64,000 nt of DNA from assembly GCF_027571385.1 (NCBI RefSeq), contig NZ_CP085636.1, positions 124,001 through 188,000 of the forward strand. Direction: 5' to 3'. The notes below the pieces were generated by a model. The model was not told the origin of the DNA and ran no database searches. It was given only the letters and a program-made list of their open reading frames with translations. The translations under genes were made by a program, and so were the position numbers. Positions 62,233 to 64,000 of the stretch are shown piece by piece. The first letter of the stretch is position 1. Every line of letters starts with the position of its first letter. Source of the DNA: Shewanella sp. MTB7 (lineage in GTDB: Bacteria; Pseudomonadota; Gammaproteobacteria; Enterobacterales; Shewanellaceae).

Positions 62233-63201
62233 ATGTCTATTAAGTCAGTCCCTAACGGTTATATGGTCGATGTGCGCCCGCAAGGGCGAAATGGAAAGCG
62301 CTATCGCAAGACGTTTAAAACTAAAGCGGAAGCACTTCAATATGAACGATGGGTTATTTCCACTAAAAATACTATTGAGTGGTTAGAAAAACCAAGAGAT
62401 GCACGGCAACTAAGTATATTAATTGATTTGTGGTATCAGCATCATGGGCAGTACCTAAAGAGCGGCGCGGCAGATTTAAATCGGTTGAAACGAATTGATA
62501 GATATCTGCACTACCTACGAGTTTACCAGTTTACAAAGAGTCACTGGCTTGATTACCGTAATGTGCTGACATCAGAGAACGTAAGCCCAAGTACTATCAA
62601 TCGCGATCAAATGCTACTTAGTAGTGTATTTACAGTGTTGATAAAAGCAGGTGATTTTTATCAAGACCACCCACTTAAAGGGTTGGCAAAAATGAAGGTT
62701 AGAGCTAAAAACATGACGTTTCTATCATTAGATGAAATACACATGTTGCTCAACAATCTATCTGGTGATGCACTAAAGATTGCTAAAGTGTGCCTTGACA
62801 CTGGGGCTCGATGGAGTGAAGCCTCGAAATTAAAAGGCAGTCAACTGGTTAATTGCAAAATAATATTTGTTGATACTAAAAATGGCAAGAACCGAACGAT
62901 TCCAATAACAAGTGATCTGTTCAAGGAGCTGTATACGGGGAAAAATGGCACACTGTTTAATGCGTCTTACCATCATTTTAGGGAAGTCATTAAAGGACTA
63001 GATTTTGATTTACCAAAAGGTCAAGCAGCTCACGTTTTACGGCATACTTACGCAAGCCATTTTATGATCAATGGAGGGAATATTTTAACGTTACAACAGA
63101 TATTAGGACACTCTACGATAATTCAAACAATGGCCTACGCGCACCTTGCACCTGATCATCTGCAAGATGCAATCACATTCAGACCATTGACCACAATTTG
63201 A
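62233..63201 (+). CDS. int: tyrosine-family phage integrase
   Basis: 322 residues from ATG 62233 with AAGGGGG upstream; the frame is open to 62191. An N-terminal arm-binding part (SIKSVPNGYMVDVRPQGRNGKRYRKTF) and a core-binding domain precede the catalytic domain: Arg in DTGARWSEASKL, His-x-x-Arg in AAHVLRHTYASHF, His in LGHSTI, and the nucleophile Tyr in MAYAHLAP. P2/HP1-type integrase, recombining attP with attB. It ends 98 bases before attR, the usual arrangement. Confidence 0.95.
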   Translation: MSIKSVPNGYMVDVRPQGRNGKRYRKTFKTKAEALQYERWVISTKNTIEWLEKPRDARQLSILIDLWYQHHGQYLKSGAADLNRLKRIDRYLHYLRVYQFTKSHWLDYRNVLTSENVSPSTINRDQMLLSSVFTVLIKAGDFYQDHPLKGLAKMKVRAKNMTFLSLDEIHMLLNNLSGDALKIAKVCLDTGARWSEASKLKGSQLVNCKIIFVDTKNGKNRTIPITSDLFKELYTGKNGTLFNASYHHFREVIKGLDFDLPKGQAAHVLRHTYASHFMINGGNILTLQQILGHSTIIQTMAYAHLAPDHLQDAITFRPLTTI

Positions 63202-63298
63202 CAAACTTAGTTAGTTTTCAAGAGGTTTTGTTAGGTTGGGAAATAGCTTATCTTGTTGATTTAAAAGGTAAGCTATTGAATTTTAGAACATAGAAAAC

Positions 63299-63311
63299 CC
63301 ACTGTTAAGTG
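63299..63311 (+). other. attR core
   Basis: CCACTGTTAAGTG, identical to attL. The bases to its right (GGCTTTGCTT from 63311) complete the host hairpin. On the minus strand CCACTTAACAGTGG followed by GTTTTC still makes a usable terminator for the small gene at 63333. Confidence 0.8.
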
Positions 63312-63332
63312 GCTTTGCTTTATTCTCACTCT

Positions 63333-63521
63333 TTAAACCATATGAATAAAACATAGGCCATACAGCACTGCTCCTACTTCGAATACTGGAGGAGGGGTAT
63401 CGAGAGCGGTCCTACTTGATGCAGTACTGCTAGTTGCAGACATCAGTGTTACTGCGGAATCTGTAGTGTCTAAAGAACCATTACTACCCACGCCTGTAGA
63501 ACTTTTAATATCGTCACTCAT
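63333..63521 (-). CDS. hypothetical small protein next to attR
   Basis: 62 residues from ATG 63521 with AGGA about nine bases upstream. Very rich in Ser/Thr/Ala in the first 45 residues (GVGSNGSLDTTDSAVTLMSAT) and ending in a hydrophobic VFEVGAVLYGLCFIHMV. No family recognised. It follows the formate dehydrogenase gene on the same strand but behind a hairpin. The frame ends just outside attR, so its C-terminus is probably native. Confidence 0.55.
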   Translation of the reverse strand: MSDDIKSSTGVGSNGSLDTTDSAVTLMSATSSTASSRTALDTPPPVFEVGAVLYGLCFIHMV

Positions 63522-63570
63522 TATTATATTCCTAATGTTATTCGTCATCATTTGAAGGTTAATAAAGCTT

Positions 63571-63600
63571 AGTCAGACAGAGTGTTAAGCCTGTCTGACT
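63571..63600 (-). terminator. hairpin after the formate dehydrogenase gene
   Basis: AGTCAGACAG / CTGTCTGACT, perfect 10-bp stem with a 10-nt loop, 17 bases past the stop. The following bases AAGCTTT are weakly T-rich. Confidence 0.7.
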
Positions 63601-63617
63601 GAGTTGCTCGACTGTGC

Positions 63618-64000
63618 TTATACCAGGGCTAATTCACTCTCCTTATCAAGCTCAGTTTCAAGCTTATTGGTTTCTTTAACCTTTTCGACTTTGATGGCGC
63701 AGATCTTAAACTCGGGGATCTTGGCAACGGGGTCAAGGGCGTTGATGGTGAGTTTATTCGCTGCAGCCTCGGCGAAGTGGAACGGCAGGAATAAGACGCC
63801 AACTTGGGCACGTTTAGTCACAAACGCGGCTATCTCAATCTCACCGCGACGTGAGTTAATGCGCAACATATCACCATTAGCGATACCTAGCTTCTCGGCG
63901 TCATAGACTGAGATCATCACCCGTGGTTTTCCTAGCTCATCGAGTCCGGCTGTCTTGCGGGTCAGGGTGCCGGTGTGGAACTGCTCCAGCAAACGTCCGG
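63618..64000 (-). CDS. formate dehydrogenase alpha subunit, C-terminal part
   Basis: The last 127 codons; the gene continues off the right edge. GRLLEQFHTGTLTRKTAGLDEL, RVMISVYDAEKLGIANGDMLRINSRRGEIE and VGVLFLPFHFAEAAANKLTINALDP are the molybdopterin-dinucleotide-binding C-terminal domain of Mo/W-bis-MGD formate dehydrogenases. It oxidises formate to CO2. A Glu/Lys-rich tail follows the domain. Confidence 0.9.
   Translation of the reverse strand, partial: GRLLEQFHTGTLTRKTAGLDELGKPRVMISVYDAEKLGIANGDMLRINSRRGEIEIAAFVTKRAQVGVLFLPFHFAEAAANKLTINALDPVAKIPEFKICAIKVEKVKETNKLETELDKESELALV

Larger units (their letters stand above)
27804..63311. mobile_element. P2/HP1/K139-like prophage with cargo at its left end
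   Basis: About 35.5 kb between 13-bp direct repeats. It carries a complete head, tail, lysis and baseplate set in P2-like order, an Ogr-like activator, replication gene A (frameshifted), a duplicated early/immunity region, two repressors and an integrase adjacent to attR. DUF2586 sheath, DUF2597 tube and DUF2590 baseplate proteins place it nearer HP1 and Vibrio K139 than P2 itself. The left 5.8 kb (surface lipoprotein and OmpA porin) is inside the repeats but not a phage structural module. Whether the phage is viable is doubtful because of the broken replication gene. Confidence 0.9.

Noticed and set aside
27804..63311. tRNA gene as integration target
   Set aside because: No cloverleaf at either repeat; the target is better explained as a terminator hairpin.

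Overview
The window looks like a chromosome segment of a marine gammaproteobacterium, most probably Shewanella. The clues are a kbl-waaA neighbourhood, a TorF-type porin, an outer-membrane multihaem cytochrome of the OmcA/MtrC/UndA type, an RND pump, an AbgT transporter, a LemA/DUF3137 operon, rlmJ, rsmJ and a formate dehydrogenase alpha subunit. The assignment is by protein family only; no rRNA or tRNA gene was seen.

Layout. 1-27.65 kb is ordinary chromosome: start of kbl (edge), TetR regulator, waaA, a Tag-like glycosylase, TorF porin, an RND efflux operon, AbgT transporter, a membrane-anchored AraC regulator, a lipoprotein penicillin/AHL acylase, the LemA-DUF3137-transglycosylase operon, MATE, LysR, a DUF4440 protein, rlmJ, a CadC-like regulator, an 11-CXXCH cytochrome, rsmJ and a MAPEG protein. 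27.80-63.31 kb is an integrated P2/HP1/K139-like prophage. 63.33-64.0 kb is chromosome again: a small orphan gene and the 3' end of a formate dehydrogenase gene.

Prophage limits. A 13-bp direct repeat (CCACTGTTAAGTG) lies at 27804 and 63299. Joining the outer flanks rebuilds a perfect 13-bp-stem hairpin with a GTTA loop, so the element appears to have inserted into a bidirectional terminator between two convergent host genes. From left to right the prophage holds: cargo (a giant surface lipoprotein with RCC1-like repeats, and an OmpA porin); the late operon read leftward (capsid scaffold, major capsid, terminase small subunit, head and tail completion, sheath, tube, lysozyme, holin, tail chaperone with a -1 frameshift site, tape measure, baseplate, fibre, hub); the terminase/portal pair read rightward; a membrane-protein cargo gene; an Ogr-like activator; the replication gene A, broken by a frameshift between its HUH and tyrosine motifs; an early operon; and the immunity/integration region.

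The most unusual part is 59.3-62.2 kb. The early genes next to the repressor are present twice, about 1.4 kb apart and nearly identical, while the two repressors and the operator repeats in front of them differ. This looks like a recombinant prophage with two heteroimmune switches in tandem. The junction can be located inside the 3' end of the first repressor, where a 78-codon gene has been cut to a hybrid stub.

Limits: there was no database search. Family names come from recognised motifs, length and gene order. Start codons were chosen by ribosome-binding site and family convention and are flagged where doubtful.
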